Under the pieces are notes generated by a model. That model ran no database searches, was not told the origin of the DNA, and saw nothing but the letters and a program-made list of their open reading frames with translations. A DNA stretch of 64,000 nt from Nitrospira sp. (lineage in GTDB: Bacteria; Nitrospirota; Nitrospiria; Nitrospirales; Nitrospiraceae), in the NCBI GenBank assembly GCA_029194665.1, contig JARFXO010000005.1, positions 1 to 64,000 on the forward strand, written 5' to 3'. Positions 9,065 to 16,697 of the stretch are shown in pieces. The stretch's first letter is position 1. Every line of letters starts with the position of its first letter. The position numbers and the translations under genes were made by a program.

Positions 9065-10054
9065 TCAGAGTCCTCGCCCACTTTCCGTGAATGTGAGGCT
9101 GCTATCCGTCATGTCAAGTTCTGGTTTCACATCTAATGACAGTTCCCATTCCTTCCCATGCTTCAAGTCCCAGCTTTCAGGAGTATATTTTATGATTCCT
9201 CCTGCAGGAGTAAAGGTGAGCTCTCCAAAATAGACATGCCCCTTGACGTTGTATAAATCCACGCGGACGAACCCGAACCCGGCCGACAGCTTCGCGGCAA
9301 GTGTAAGCATCTCATCGAGATTGACTGGCTTTGGCATCAACGGCCGCACTGTACAGTTTGAGACAACAAGGTCCAGTAAATTCCATGAGGTATCGAAGAT
9401 CGGGTGAATGTCGTGCGTATGATTGCGGACGATAATCTGATCAGGTACGCCATTGAAACAGTAGAACTTATAGTCTAGCGGTGGATTACCATCCTGATCT
9501 TTCAGACATTCCTCAATTACAATACGGGGTTTAATGCCGTAGTACTGATACTCGCGTCCATGCCAATAATAATTGCTAGCCAACCAGCCCGAGACTGTCC
9601 TGACGATCTCATCTCGGTCCGCATGTCCCTTGACAATGATCACTTGTCCGGCGGCGTGGCTCGGCTTGATCACGTACTCGGCCGGCAGCAGCTCAAACGG
9701 GATCGCACGGGGGTCATTCCCATGCCATAAAAGCTTGGTTAGATACCTCTCACCAACCGTGCTTGTTACATGAGCTCGTACCGCATACTTATCCGCCAGC
9801 CGAGTAAACCGAGGGGGCATGTCACCTCGATTCCAGGTGATCATGCGCCAAAACAGCTTCTCCGTGAAAGTCTGGGGATTCGTCAAGTTGAGAGGTTTGC
9901 CATGGATCCGAGAATAGCTTCGCAACAGGAAGGCCTCGCCTTCCGCCCGACGCATGACCCGACGCTTCACGCTTCGGTATTGATCGGCGAGCCAGGTATC
10001 CCGTAGCTTGCCTCGAAGGGTAGTGATTTCTCTTGGCTGGACAACGTGTTCCAT
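9065..10054 (-). CDS. TupA-like ATP-grasp ligase
   Basis: A 329-residue protein of the TupA-like ATP-grasp family, named from teichuronopeptide synthesis. Visible are NPQTFTEKLFWRMI, LADKYAVRAHV, the ATP-binding lysine region EYVIKPSHAAGQVIIVKG, RIVIEECL, DYKFYCFNGVPDQIIV and a metal-binding end VRVDLYNVKGHVYFGELTFT PAGG. Such enzymes join a carboxylate to an amine at the cost of ATP, usually for envelope polymers or peptides. It is the first gene of a minus-strand run with the N-hydroxylase and DUF1989 genes. It might instead belong with the envelope-type carbamoyltransferase cluster nearby. The substrate is unknown. Confidence 0.85.
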   Translation of the reverse strand: MEHVVQPREITTLRGKLRDTWLADQYRSVKRRVMRRAEGEAFLLRSYSRIHGKPLNLTNPQTFTEKLFWRMITWNRGDMPPRFTRLADKYAVRAHVTSTVGERYLTKLLWHGNDPRAIPFELLPAEYVIKPSHAAGQVIIVKGHADRDEIVRTVSGWLASNYYWHGREYQYYGIKPRIVIEECLKDQDGNPPLDYKFYCFNGVPDQIIVRNHTHDIHPIFDTSWNLLDLVVSNCTVRPLMPKPVNLDEMLTLAAKLSAGFGFVRVDLYNVKGHVYFGELTFTPAGGIIKYTPESWDLKHGKEWELSLDVKPELDMTDSSLTFTESGRGL

Positions 10055-10348
10055 CGTGCTGCCCTTAGTCTCTAAGGTATCACTGACTCCAAAAGATGCA
10101 CCACTCGGTACGGTCCTAGTGCGCGTAATTGGGCATCACGTTTCTATCGGTAGAGTAAGCATTAAATCCATACCCTCAAAGAGGGGCGTACACCTCTATC
10201 GCGCATTCTCCTTGGTGCAATCTGCTTCCAAGTTGACGCTCTCCCTAAATGCGAGGACAGGTCCCTCGCTCGATCGACACATACTCACGGAAGCCTCAAG
10301 AGGCGTCTTTTACGGGACCAGTCAAGTTTGCATGGAAAAGTCGAGAAG

Positions 10349-10393
10349 TGGTTGCGGGGAGAGGATTTGAACCTCTGACCTTTGGGTTATGAG
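10349..10393 (-). repeat. Partial copy of the initiator tRNA 3' end (att-like)
   Basis: These 45 bases are identical to the 3' half of the initiator tRNA gene at 13425-13501, from the CCA end through the T arm and variable loop to the anticodon triplet. Identity stops right after TTATGAG. The upstream flank GTCGAGAAG also resembles the flanks of the other copies. This looks like the distal attachment site of an element integrated at the tRNA 3' end. No other gene is seen between 10055 and 10582. Confidence 0.85.
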
Positions 10394-10582
10394 ACTGTCA
10401 GAAAGAGTTTCTGAATACCTGATCTTTCGTCCGGGTTTTCGCTTTTACAAGTTAATCGATGACCGTGCAACTTTCTATCTGGTGCAATGACTTCTATGAA
10501 TTCCATCCTTTGCGACGCTCTTTGGCGGAATTTTAGCGCATACGCTGTACGTAAAGCATAAAATCATGATAGGGTGGGTCGG

Positions 10583-10861
10583 GTGATTCGTGGTTTTCGC
10601 GACAAGACGACAGAACAGTTCTTCGCCGGAAAGACCGTGAAGGAGTTTTCCAGTTTTAGAAAGGTGGCCGAGAGGAAACTCACGGTGCTCGACAACGCGG
10701 CCGATCTGAAAGATCTCCTCTCACCGGCAGGAAATCGACTTGAAAAATTGACGGGGGATCGGTTCGGACAACACAGTATTCGAATTAACGATCAGTGGAG
10801 AATTTGCTTTGTGTGGATGGCTGATGGTCCCCACGAGGTGGAGATCACCGACTATCACTGA
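10583..10861 (+). CDS. higB: HigB-type toxin of a type II toxin-antitoxin pair
   Basis: A 92-residue RelE/HigB-fold protein (plasmid maintenance killer family). It starts VIRGFRDKTTEQFFAGK, has the core LKDLLSPAGNRLEKL, and ends GQHSIRINDQWRICFVWMAD then HEVEITDYH, the region carrying HigB-type catalytic basic and aromatic residues. HigB toxins cleave mRNA on the ribosome. I prefer the GTG at 10583, where family members start, over the GTG at 10574, since AGGGTGGG gives better spacing. The antitoxin gene follows 13 bases downstream, in the toxin-first order usual for hig. It lies inside the tRNA-bounded island. Confidence 0.9.
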   Translation: MIRGFRDKTTEQFFAGKTVKEFSSFRKVAERKLTVLDNAADLKDLLSPAGNRLEKLTGDRFGQHSIRINDQWRICFVWMADGPHEVEITDYH

Positions 10862-10874
10862 GGGAGAGCACATC

Positions 10875-11195
10875 ATGACAAGAAACGGCATGCGACCAAT
10901 TCATCCAGGTGAAATTTTGCTGGAAGAGTTCATGAAGCCATCAGATTCGCCGATTAATGCCAACACACTAGCCAAGGCCCTCGACGTGCCGGCGAATCGA
11001 ATTACGGCAATTATTAAAGGGCAGCGTGGCATCACCGGGGATACCGCAGTGCGTCTGGCCACGTTCTTCAACACCACGGCGGAATTCTGGATGAATCTGC
11101 AGAAGACCTATGAGCTGCGGCTTGCCGAACAAGCTTTGTCAGTGAAAGTCAGGAAGCATATCGAGCAACGGAGAGAAGCACTCGTGACTGCTTGA
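10875..11195 (+). CDS. higA: HigA antitoxin, XRE-type HTH
   Basis: A 106-residue antitoxin of the HigA family. The conserved entry MRPIHPGEILLEEFM is followed by an XRE helix-turn-helix (ANTLAKALDVPANRITAIIK then GQRGITGDTAVRLATFF) and the typical NTTAEFWMNLQKTYELRLAE. It should neutralise HigB and repress the operon. The ATG at 10875 has GGGAGAG upstream and is preferred over an in-frame start at 10809 inside higB. Confidence 0.92.
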   Translation: MTRNGMRPIHPGEILLEEFMKPSDSPINANTLAKALDVPANRITAIIKGQRGITGDTAVRLATFFNTTAEFWMNLQKTYELRLAEQALSVKVRKHIEQRREALVTA

Positions 11196-11342
11196 TATCG
11201 CTACCAGAGAGTTGCTGCAATTATCACCGTCCCAATTGCGTTCTTCGCTCTAACCTCCTGCGTGAGTGGGTAATACTTTCGAATACAGTGTTCCGCCGAT
11301 TAGGAATTCCGTCGGCATTGTGGCGGCACCGACGTCTCTTGG

Positions 11343-11495
11343 TGTGGGTTGTTCGGGGCGGCCGGGGGCGCGGCGGCGCAGATCGTGAGCCGGATGTCGA
11401 ATCTGGCGGACGTGATCTGGAACAACGCGCCGAAGAGCATCCTGGATCCGTTCCCCAGCCAGGTGAATCCCAACGCCAAGGGGGCGGGGTACTAG
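11343..11495 (+). pseudogene. C-terminal remnant of an unidentified gene
   Basis: A short GC-rich frame ends ...[19 protein letters not shown] then [22 protein letters not shown] and TAG. The composition reads like real protein and a strong terminator follows 50 bases later, yet no start codon with a ribosome site lies upstream. It is probably the surviving tail of a larger gene whose body was lost when the island formed. I do not recognise the family. Nothing else is seen between 11196 and 11342. Confidence 0.4.
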
Positions 11496-11544
11496 GGTAC
11501 TAAAGACTGTAGGATCTGTAGCCCTACTCCCAGGGGCAGCAGTT

Positions 11545-11585
11545 AGAGGGCTGGTTCGGATATCCGAGCCAGCCCTCTACTTTTT
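11545..11585 (+). terminator. Rho-independent terminator
   Basis: A long stem AGAGGGCTGGTTCGG pairs with CCGAGCCAGCCCTCT around a 4-base loop and is followed by ACTTTTT. It lies 50 bases behind the C-terminal gene remnant and probably served it. It now ends transcription downstream of higBA. Confidence 0.8.
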
Positions 11586-11653
11586 GGCGTGACGGGTTTC
11601 GAACGGACGAGTCCGTTGGTTCACTTGCAGGGGTTGATGTTCAATTGAAGTGG

Positions 11654-11692
11654 TCGAGAAGAGGTAAGAAGATGAGAGTTGGTTGCGGGGAG
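11654..11692 (-). repeat. Second, shorter copy of the initiator tRNA 3' end
   Basis: TGGTTGCGGGGAG at 11680-11692 matches the CCA end and acceptor strand of the initiator tRNA, then diverges. The preceding GAGAAGAGGTAAGAAGATGA GAGT closely resembles the sequence just beyond the real tRNA CCA end (GAGAAGAGAAGAAAAAACGA TGGGAGT). It divides the island into a higBA part and a TIR-SUMF part. Nothing else is seen from here to 11888. Confidence 0.6.
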
Positions 11693-11888
11693 GCGATTCG
11701 GTCACGATTTTGTCGCACGGTGAAAATCGCCCTAACGGCGTGAGCTGCAATGCTAGGAACTGAGTAGGAACCTGTTGAACTTCTCAAACGCCCCCCCTGG
11801 AGTTCCAACGGATTGACCGAATGGTGGTGTAGGGATACACTCGCGTCGCGAGAGTCGTGACAAGTAGAGCCTGTTTCTAAAGAACAAC

Positions 11889-13049
11889 ATGAGTGACATC
11901 TTCATCAGTTACGCCAATGAGGATCATGACCGGGTCCGATCACTGGCGGAGGCACTTGAAGCCCAAGGCTGGTCAGTCTTTTGGGATCGCACGATCCCAT
12001 CTGGCAAGACATGGCGAGAAATCCTTGAGCAGGGGTTGCGCGACGCGCGATGTGTTGTGGTGGTGTGGTCAAAGACCTCAATTGAATCGAAATGGGTGCA
12101 GGAAGAGGCGGATGAGGGGCGCGATCGTGACATTCTACACCCCATACTAATAGATGATGTAAAACAACCACTAGGTTTCAGAACCATTCAGGCTGCGAAG
12201 CTAGCTGGATGGAACTTCAGGGATCCCTCGCTCGAATTCAAGCGATTCCTCAGGGATTTGGAAAGCACACTCGGCCCACCTCGACCAGGGGAATCATTAT
12301 CGTCCCCGACAGGCATGCAGCCCCCAGAACAGCTACCTTCTGACATGGTAAAGGTGCCGAAAGGGCCATTTTTGTATGGTGAGCAGAAAACTCGTGAGAC
12401 GATTGGTCATGACTATTGGATCGACAAATTTCCCGTGACCAATGAAAAGTACGCAGCCTTCATTGCAGCGGGTGTCTATAAAAATCCTCAGCACTGGTCA
12501 CCGGAAGGGTGGAAGTGGAAGACCGAAAATAACATCACAGGTCCGCTATACTGGAATGACGCAAAATGGAACAAGCCCGATCATCCCATGGTGGGAGTGA
12601 GCTACTACGAGGCGGATGCCTATGCCACATGGGCCGGCAAGCGCCTCCCCACCGAGCAAGAGTGGGAAAAGGCGGCACGAGGGACGGATGGGCGCAAGTT
12701 CCCTTGGGGAGAGGAATTCGACGAAGGAAAATGCAACCATAGGTCCATGAGCTACTTTGGTGCTATGTCTAGCTTTTTCCGTAGTGTGACCACGCCAGTC
12801 ACGCAGTACCCCAACGGGGTCAGCCCCTATGGTTGCTATGACATGGTGGGAAATGTGTTCGAGTGGTGCTCAAGTCCATATAGCAACATGATGCTCAAAG
12901 GGCGGGTAGTCCGTGGTGGGGTTACCCTTACGGGCATTTTTTGCATCAAGCAGACCAATCTGCATGCTTCGAATCGGTGGGGGTTCGAGGCCCACGAGCA
13001 GGAAAACGGCCTCCTTGGTTTTCGTCTCGTCCAGGACATTGAGCCCTAA
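11889..13049 (+). CDS. TIR domain fused to SUMF1/FGE-like domain
   Basis: A 386-residue fusion. Residues 1-130 form a TIR domain: SDIFISYANEDHDRVRSLAE, GWSVFWDRTIPSGKTW, VVVVWSKTSIESKWVQEEAD, then HPILIDD. Residues about 155-383 are a formylglycine-generating-enzyme-like (SUMF1) domain: MVKVPKGPFLYGEQK, DYWIDKFPVTNEKYAAF, GVSYYEADAYATWAGKRLPT EQEWEKAARG, KFPWGEEFD, DMVGNVFEWCSS, VRGGV and LLGFRLV. TIR domains act as NADases or signalling adaptors, and SUMF-like domains often serve as binding or sensor modules. It sits alone in a tRNA-bounded island next to a toxin-antitoxin pair, which fits a defence-type role, but this is inference. Confidence 0.85.
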   Translation: MSDIFISYANEDHDRVRSLAEALEAQGWSVFWDRTIPSGKTWREILEQGLRDARCVVVVWSKTSIESKWVQEEADEGRDRDILHPILIDDVKQPLGFRTIQAAKLAGWNFRDPSLEFKRFLRDLESTLGPPRPGESLSSPTGMQPPEQLPSDMVKVPKGPFLYGEQKTRETIGHDYWIDKFPVTNEKYAAFIAAGVYKNPQHWSPEGWKWKTENNITGPLYWNDAKWNKPDHPMVGVSYYEADAYATWAGKRLPTEQEWEKAARGTDGRKFPWGEEFDEGKCNHRSMSYFGAMSSFFRSVTTPVTQYPNGVSPYGCYDMVGNVFEWCSSPYSNMMLKGRVVRGGVTLTGIFCIKQTNLHASNRWGFEAHEQENGLLGFRLVQDIEP

Positions 13050-13424
13050 CCCCTTGCCCCTTGTTCATTGACTCTTTGCTCTTCTCCGGGACATCAAGTC
13101 CAGGTCGCGAAGTCACATTGACTCCAACGGGGACCGGGTGAGCATCAACTCACCCCCTTTCTCTTTCTCCGGCGTTCAGGTAACGTTTCCGACCGAGGCC
13201 GCACGGGTCGCTCCCGATGAATTGGCTTTCTCCCCGGTTCGCGCGGCCTCGATATTCCCCCGGAGAAGCGTCACAGGGAAAGGACGCACCCTTTGCCTTC
13301 CGATCCGGGCCAGCCCCTCCTTATTTTGTGTCGTGTGTCTTGAATAGACAAATCTGTAGCTGTGGCGCGGGGGTCCGCGTTGTAATGATAGCTGTTTGAG
13401 AAGAGAAGAAAAAACGATGGGAGT
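13050..13424. other. Intergenic stretch, no gene seen
   Basis: 375 bases between the TIR-SUMF gene and the initiator tRNA. Open frames here have no recognisable product. The last 30 bases (GAGAAGAGAAGAAAAAACGA TGGGAGT) are the tRNA 3' flank that recurs in part at 11654. Confidence 0.45.
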
Positions 13425-13501
<77 letters not shown>

Positions 13502-13588
13502 ACGGAATGCTAACAAAGGGCTGAACGGCAAGTCAAGTTGACGTGTTGCACGATTGCATTCTCGCCGCTGCGATGTTAAAGCGATGGC

Positions 13589-14530
13589 ATGCGCATTGTC
13601 TTCATGGGTACGCCGGAATTCGCTGTGCCGTCGCTCGAAGCGCTCCTTCGATCTGATGATCAGGTGGTCGGAGTGGTGTCACAGCCGGATCGACCGAAGG
13701 GCCGTGGACAACAGCTTGTCCCCCCACCGGTGAAACTTGTCGCTGAGCGAGCTGGTATTCCTGTCCTACAGCCGCTCAAGATTCGCACCCCGGAATTTTT
13801 GCAAGCTCTTTCAGCCTGGCGGCCGGATCTAATTGCCGTCGCAGCCTACGGACGCATTCTGCATACACCGATTCTTCGACTTCCCCCAATGGGTTGCGTG
13901 AATGTGCATGGCTCACTGCTGCCGAAATATCGCGGCGCAGCTCCGGTGCAGTGGGCCGTCATCAATGGCGAGAACTCTACGGGTATTACCACGATGCTCA
14001 TGGATGAAGGAATGGATACGGGGCCGATGCTGCTCCAGGAGAAGTTGGCAATCTTGCCTGACGATACGGCTGGGACATTGGCACCTCGTCTGGCGGAGTT
14101 GGGTGGCAGACTGCTTGTCGACACGATCACACAACTGAAAGCCGGGACGTTGATACAAACGAAGCAGGACGACGGACAGGCGACCTTGGCGCCGCTCTTG
14201 AAAAAGGAGGACGGCCTGATCGATTGGGCGATGAAGGCAACGGCGCTTGGCAATCGAGTGCGAGGGCTTTCTCCCTGGCCGGGGGCCTATACGTTTTTCG
14301 GTCAGGAGCGTTGGAATATCTGGAAGGCGGTTCCGAATATGGGTGCTGCGACCGATAAACCTGGTACGATCGTCGCGGTGAATAAGCAGGCGATCGTGGT
14401 GGCGACCGGCGATGGTCTTCTCGACATCCGCGAAATTCAGACTGCCAATTCTAAACGCATGTCGGTCGGACAATTTTTGGCTGGACACCGCGTCATGGCC
14501 GGCGGACAACTGGGTTCATCGACTGCATAA
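13589..14530 (+). CDS. fmt: Methionyl-tRNA formyltransferase
   Basis: A 313-residue cytosolic enzyme that formylates Met-tRNAfMet from 10-formyl-tetrahydrofolate before initiation. The N-terminal formyltransferase domain shows MRIVFMGTPEFAVPSLEALL, QPDRPKGRGQQL, the folate and catalytic region NVHGSLLPKYRGAAPVQWAV INGE (Asn, His and SLLP) and GITTMLMDEGMDTGPML. The C-terminal OB-like tRNA-binding part includes VRGLSPWPGAYTFF. The length is normal. It begins 87 bases from the divergent initiator tRNA. rsmB follows in the same direction, as in many bacteria. Confidence 0.97.
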   Translation: MRIVFMGTPEFAVPSLEALLRSDDQVVGVVSQPDRPKGRGQQLVPPPVKLVAERAGIPVLQPLKIRTPEFLQALSAWRPDLIAVAAYGRILHTPILRLPPMGCVNVHGSLLPKYRGAAPVQWAVINGENSTGITTMLMDEGMDTGPMLLQEKLAILPDDTAGTLAPRLAELGGRLLVDTITQLKAGTLIQTKQDDGQATLAPLLKKEDGLIDWAMKATALGNRVRGLSPWPGAYTFFGQERWNIWKAVPNMGAATDKPGTIVAVNKQAIVVATGDGLLDIREIQTANSKRMSVGQFLAGHRVMAGGQLGSSTA

Positions 14531-14570
14531 CTCTTCTCTTCACAACAGTAGTCTTCTCCTTGCTCCGACG

Positions 14571-15989
14571 ATGACTGGCGAAAGACAGGTGGGTACTGAT
14601 GTGCGGGGGCTTTCTCCACGATCTATTGCTCTCTCTATCCTTCTGTCCTGTCAACGAACTGATGGCGCACTCGATGAACTCATCGAGCAACATGCCGCGG
14701 CGGTTCCGCAGCCACGTGACCGGTCGTTGGTGATGGGACTGGTGTATGGGGTCTTACGGCGGCAAGAGACGATCGATTGGAGACTTGACGCCGTACTCTC
14801 CAAACCTCTCCACAGGTTGCCTCTTGTCGTTCAAATGTTACTGCGGCTTGGCGCCTATCAGCTGTTGTTTCTCGATCGCATCCCTGCTTCGGCAGCGGTG
14901 AACGAAACCGTCCGACTAGCCAAATCCCACGCCGAACAACTGGGACGCGATTGGGGTGGGTTGGTGAACGGAGTCCTGCGCAACCTCATTCGTGTACCGA
15001 CGCCGCCTTTTCCGGATCCAGCCGTACACCCGGCCCGATCTCTGTCCGTCCAGTATGGAATCCCTGAATGGCTGACCGAACGGTGGCTTGATCGAATGGG
15101 GTTTGAACAAGCAGAATCTGCTTGTCGAGCAAGCAGCACGATCCCAAGTGTCACGCTTCGAGTGAACTCCAATCGACTAACCAGGGAAGAGTTCCTGGAG
15201 CGATTGAGGCAAGGAAATGTTGCTGCTCGCCCTGCCGTTTTCAGCTCGGTAGGAGTCGTGCTGGGAAAAGGCCAGGATGTCACGTCGTTGCCGGGGTTCC
15301 AGACAGGAGATTTTTATGTCGAAGACGAGGCGGCTCAACTCATACCTCCGATCGTGGATCCGCAACCGGGAGAAACCCTGTTGGATGCCTGCGCTGCTCC
15401 GGGCGGCAAGACGATGCACCTTGCCGAACTCATGGGCAATCGCGGAACGATCTACGCGGTCGATCGGAAGACTTCCAGGATGGACTTGCTGCGACAAAAT
15501 TGTGGAAGATTGCGCGTTCAGAGCGTCGTGCCGATCGTCGGCGATGTGAGAAATCCGTCCGAATGGTCTGGAATGATTGCGCAGGGATCGAACGTTCGTG
15601 ATGGGCCGCTGTTCGATCGCATCCTCGTGGATGCCCCTTGCAGCGGCCTGGGCGTGTTGCGTCGGCATCCTGAAGCGAAATGGCGGAAGGACGGTTTGGC
15701 GTTCGCCAGGCACCAGAAACTTCAAGCCGAAATCCTTGACTCGATGGCTACTTGCTTGCGACCTGGTGGAGTGCTGGTCTATAGTGTTTGTTCAACGGAA
15801 ACGGAAGAAACCGAAGAGGTCGTGAGCCGTTTTTGCCAGGCCTATCCAGGATGGATGCGTGAATCCGTGGCTCCGTGGCTTCCCGCCATCGCGCTTCCTT
15901 TTATGACAGACCAAGGTGCGCTCTCCACTATGGGTAATAGCTTCGGGATGGACGGTTTTTATGCCATCCGCTTGCGGAGGAACGAGTGA
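14571..15989 (+). CDS. rsmB: 16S rRNA m5C967 methyltransferase RsmB
   Basis: A 472-residue SAM-dependent methyltransferase for C967 of 16S rRNA. An N-terminal NusB-like domain (SPRSIALSILLSCQRTDGAL to about residue 150) is followed by the catalytic domain. That holds the SAM motif LDACAAPGGKTMHLAELMGN, VDAPCSGLGVLRRHPEAKWR with the catalytic Cys, and YSVCSTETEETEEV. I chose the ATG at 14571. The longer frame from 14412 would overlap fmt. It shares its stop/start bases with rpe, so the fmt-rsmB-rpe genes look like one operon. Confidence 0.94.
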   Translation: MTGERQVGTDVRGLSPRSIALSILLSCQRTDGALDELIEQHAAAVPQPRDRSLVMGLVYGVLRRQETIDWRLDAVLSKPLHRLPLVVQMLLRLGAYQLLFLDRIPASAAVNETVRLAKSHAEQLGRDWGGLVNGVLRNLIRVPTPPFPDPAVHPARSLSVQYGIPEWLTERWLDRMGFEQAESACRASSTIPSVTLRVNSNRLTREEFLERLRQGNVAARPAVFSSVGVVLGKGQDVTSLPGFQTGDFYVEDEAAQLIPPIVDPQPGETLLDACAAPGGKTMHLAELMGNRGTIYAVDRKTSRMDLLRQNCGRLRVQSVVPIVGDVRNPSEWSGMIAQGSNVRDGPLFDRILVDAPCSGLGVLRRHPEAKWRKDGLAFARHQKLQAEILDSMATCLRPGGVLVYSVCSTETEETEEVVSRFCQAYPGWMRESVAPWLPAIALPFMTDQGALSTMGNSFGMDGFYAIRLRRNE

Positions 15990-16690
15990 TGGGTCATCCG
16001 ATTTACATCGCGCCCTCGATTCTCTCTGCGGATTTCGCGCGCTTGGCCGACGAAGTTGCAGCCGTAGAGCGAGCGGGTGCCGACCTGCTGCATGTCGATG
16101 TGATGGACGGTCATTTCGTTCCGAACCTGACGGTGGGGCCGCCCATCGTCGAAAGCCTGAAAAAAGTCACGAAGCTACCGCTCGACGTTCATTTGATGAT
16201 CACCAACGCCGATGCCTTCATCCCTGAGTTTGCTGAAGCGGGCGCTGATTATCTGACCGTTCACGTTGAAGCCTGTCCACATCTTCACCGGACGGTTCAA
16301 TCGATTAAGGAACGGGGAGTCAAGGCCGGAGTGACGTTAAATCCTGCCACTCCCCTCTCGTTGCTCCAAGAGATCTTGGAGGATGTCGATCTGCTGTTGA
16401 TCATGTCGGTGAATCCAGGATTCGGTGGGCAGACATTTATCCCATCGATACTCAAGAAAATCACTGAAGCACGGACGCTATTGGACAGGATCAACAGCCG
16501 GGCCCTGCTTGAAGTAGATGGAGGGGTGAAGGTGGACAACGCAAGGGAAATCGTGGCTGCCGGCGCCACGGCTCTTGTGGCAGGTTCCGCTATTTTTTCT
16601 CAACACGACTATACGGCGACGATCGCAGCCATGAGAGCCGTCGCAGAGACGGTCGTTCAACCGGCGCCCCGCGCAGCGGTCAATCGATAG
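15989..16690 (+). CDS. rpe: Ribulose-phosphate 3-epimerase
   Basis: A 233-residue TIM-barrel enzyme that interconverts ribulose 5-phosphate and xylulose 5-phosphate in the pentose phosphate or Calvin pathways. Visible motifs are APSILSADFARLADEV, HVDVMDGHFVPNLTVGPP, LDVHLMI, MSVNPGFGGQTFIP and LEVDGGVK, which include the metal-binding His and Asp residues. The ATG at 15989 overlaps the rsmB stop by one base and has GGAGG 9 bases upstream. A GTG three bases earlier is possible but less likely. Confidence 0.95.
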   Translation: MGHPIYIAPSILSADFARLADEVAAVERAGADLLHVDVMDGHFVPNLTVGPPIVESLKKVTKLPLDVHLMITNADAFIPEFAEAGADYLTVHVEACPHLHRTVQSIKERGVKAGVTLNPATPLSLLQEILEDVDLLLIMSVNPGFGGQTFIPSILKKITEARTLLDRINSRALLEVDGGVKVDNAREIVAAGATALVAGSAIFSQHDYTATIAAMRAVAETVVQPAPRAAVNR

Positions 16691-16697
16691 GCCATTG

